Assembly (NCBI RefSeq): GCF_015840915.1
Contig: NZ_CP060398.1
Coordinates: 806,001-870,000 of the forward strand
DNA length: 64,000 nucleotides
DNA from: Synechococcus sp. CBW1002
GTDB lineage: Bacteria; Cyanobacteriota; Cyanobacteriia; PCC-6307; Cyanobiaceae
Direction of reading: 5' to 3'
Shown here: in pieces, positions 63,559 to 64,000 of the stretch
How the letters are laid out: every line of letters starts with the position of its first letter
Position numbering within the stretch: position 1 is the first letter of the stretch
Position numbers and translations under genes: made by a program
Notes under the pieces: generated by a model
Databases searched by the model: none
What the model was told of the DNA's origin: nothing
What the model saw: the letters and a program-made list of their open reading frames with translations, nothing else

Positions 63559-64000
63559 TCAGGCCTCCACCAGGCGGCCCTTCGGTGGGAAGAGACCCGC
63601 CGGACGGAACTGGAGGAACACCACCACGAGGGCAAACACCATCACCTTGGCCATGGAGGTGGTGGCGAAGAAGGTGACCACCTCATTGAGACCTGCCGGC
63701 ATCGCAGGCCAGACCAGCAGGAGGGAACCGGAGCCAATCACATAACTGAGCACGCCGATCCCCAGGGCCGCCACAACGGTGCCGAGCAACTTGCCCACAC
63801 CACCAAGCACCACCACCATGAAACAGTCGACGATGTAATTACCGCCCAGGTTGGGACCCACCGAACCCAGCAGGGTGACAGCCACCCCGGCGACGCCAGC
63901 CAGCCCGGATCCCACCAGGAAGGTGAGAGCATCCACCTTTTCGGTTGGAATGCCGAGGCAATCACTCATCGGCCGGTTCTGGGTCACGGCGCGGATCCGC
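63559..64000 (-). CDS. urtB: Urea ABC transporter, permease UrtB, carboxy-terminal part
   Basis: A LivH-type permease cut by the window edge; at least 147 residues are visible. RAVTQNRPMSDCLGIPTEKV, DALTFLVGSGLAGVAGVAVT and VLGGVGKLLGTVVAALGIGV match the end of UrtB. It reads FRPAGLFPPKGRLVEA at the stop, directly before urtC. Confidence 0.93.
   Translation of the reverse strand, partial: RIRAVTQNRPMSDCLGIPTEKVDALTFLVGSGLAGVAGVAVTLLGSVGPNLGGNYIVDCFMVVVLGGVGKLLGTVVAALGIGVLSYVIGSGSLLLVWPAMPAGLNEVVTFFATTSMAKVMVFALVVVFLQFRPAGLFPPKGRLVEA

Overview
The window looks like a chromosomal stretch from a GC-rich picocyanobacterium of the Synechococcus/Cyanobium type. The housekeeping genes support this: speE-speB-gcvT, aspS, pyrG, queE, queC, pabB, pabC and the urea transporter urtEDCB, with a GpgS-type glucosylglycerate enzyme, an orphan Nif11 peptide and a Dps protein. 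No tool was run. Family names come from motifs read in the sequence, and element ends come from comparing copies inside the window.

Region 1 (1-13,680) is a pile of insertion sequences with almost no other genes. A DUF772-type element (IS-D, 2,414-9,841) was hit three times. IS-B entered at 2,668 and left a 4-bp duplication ACGC. IS-A entered at 6,056 (GCC). An IS66-type element entered at 7,595 (8 bp, AAGATCTA). IS-A and IS-B also sit inside each other. At 10,172 an IS110-family element has landed exactly in the terminal repeat of another IS-B copy. Its 280-bp 5' non-coding end is where a bridge RNA is expected.

Region 2 (13,681-19,540) holds a small conserved gene, then a 5.1-kb island bounded by a 56-bp direct repeat of the 3' end of tRNA-Val(UAC). 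Pairs of 9-bp repeats with 12-bp period lie just inside both ends in opposite orientation, like integrase arm sites. The cargo is a PAS-GGDEF protein and a compact MNT-HEPN-PLD operon. No integrase is visible.

Region 3 (19,600-32,420) is ordinary core genome: a TerB/Coq4-like protein, a DUF2227-like membrane protein, mazG, arfB, speE, speB and a cNMP-binding protein. A tightly overlapping operon follows, gcvT-folK-gpgS-folP-like-SDR, which mixes one-carbon/folate functions with glucosylglycerate synthesis. A Nudix gene and an MFS gene face it.

Region 4 (32,570-53,435) is rearranged. One aspS copy is split from its first 20 codons by an IS256-type element that itself carries IS-A with IS-B inside. 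A decayed aspS remnant lies at 47.3 kb, a sigma-factor/gcvT chimeric remnant at 49 kb, and an intact, divergent aspS at 51.6 kb. Between them lies a five-gene, apparently lower-GC operon (39,300-46,623): an RsbU-type sensor phosphatase, a LarA-like (lactate racemase superfamily) protein, an AEC permease, a solute-binding lipoprotein and an orphan Cache-domain membrane protein. A Tat-exported beta-carbonic anhydrase and a recent ISAs1 insertion precede the intact aspS.

Region 5 (53,500-64,000) is core genome: nif11-like, dps, pyrG, queE, ecotin (opposite strand), queC, pabB, pabC and the urea ABC transporter genes urtE, urtD, urtC and urtB (cut by the window edge).
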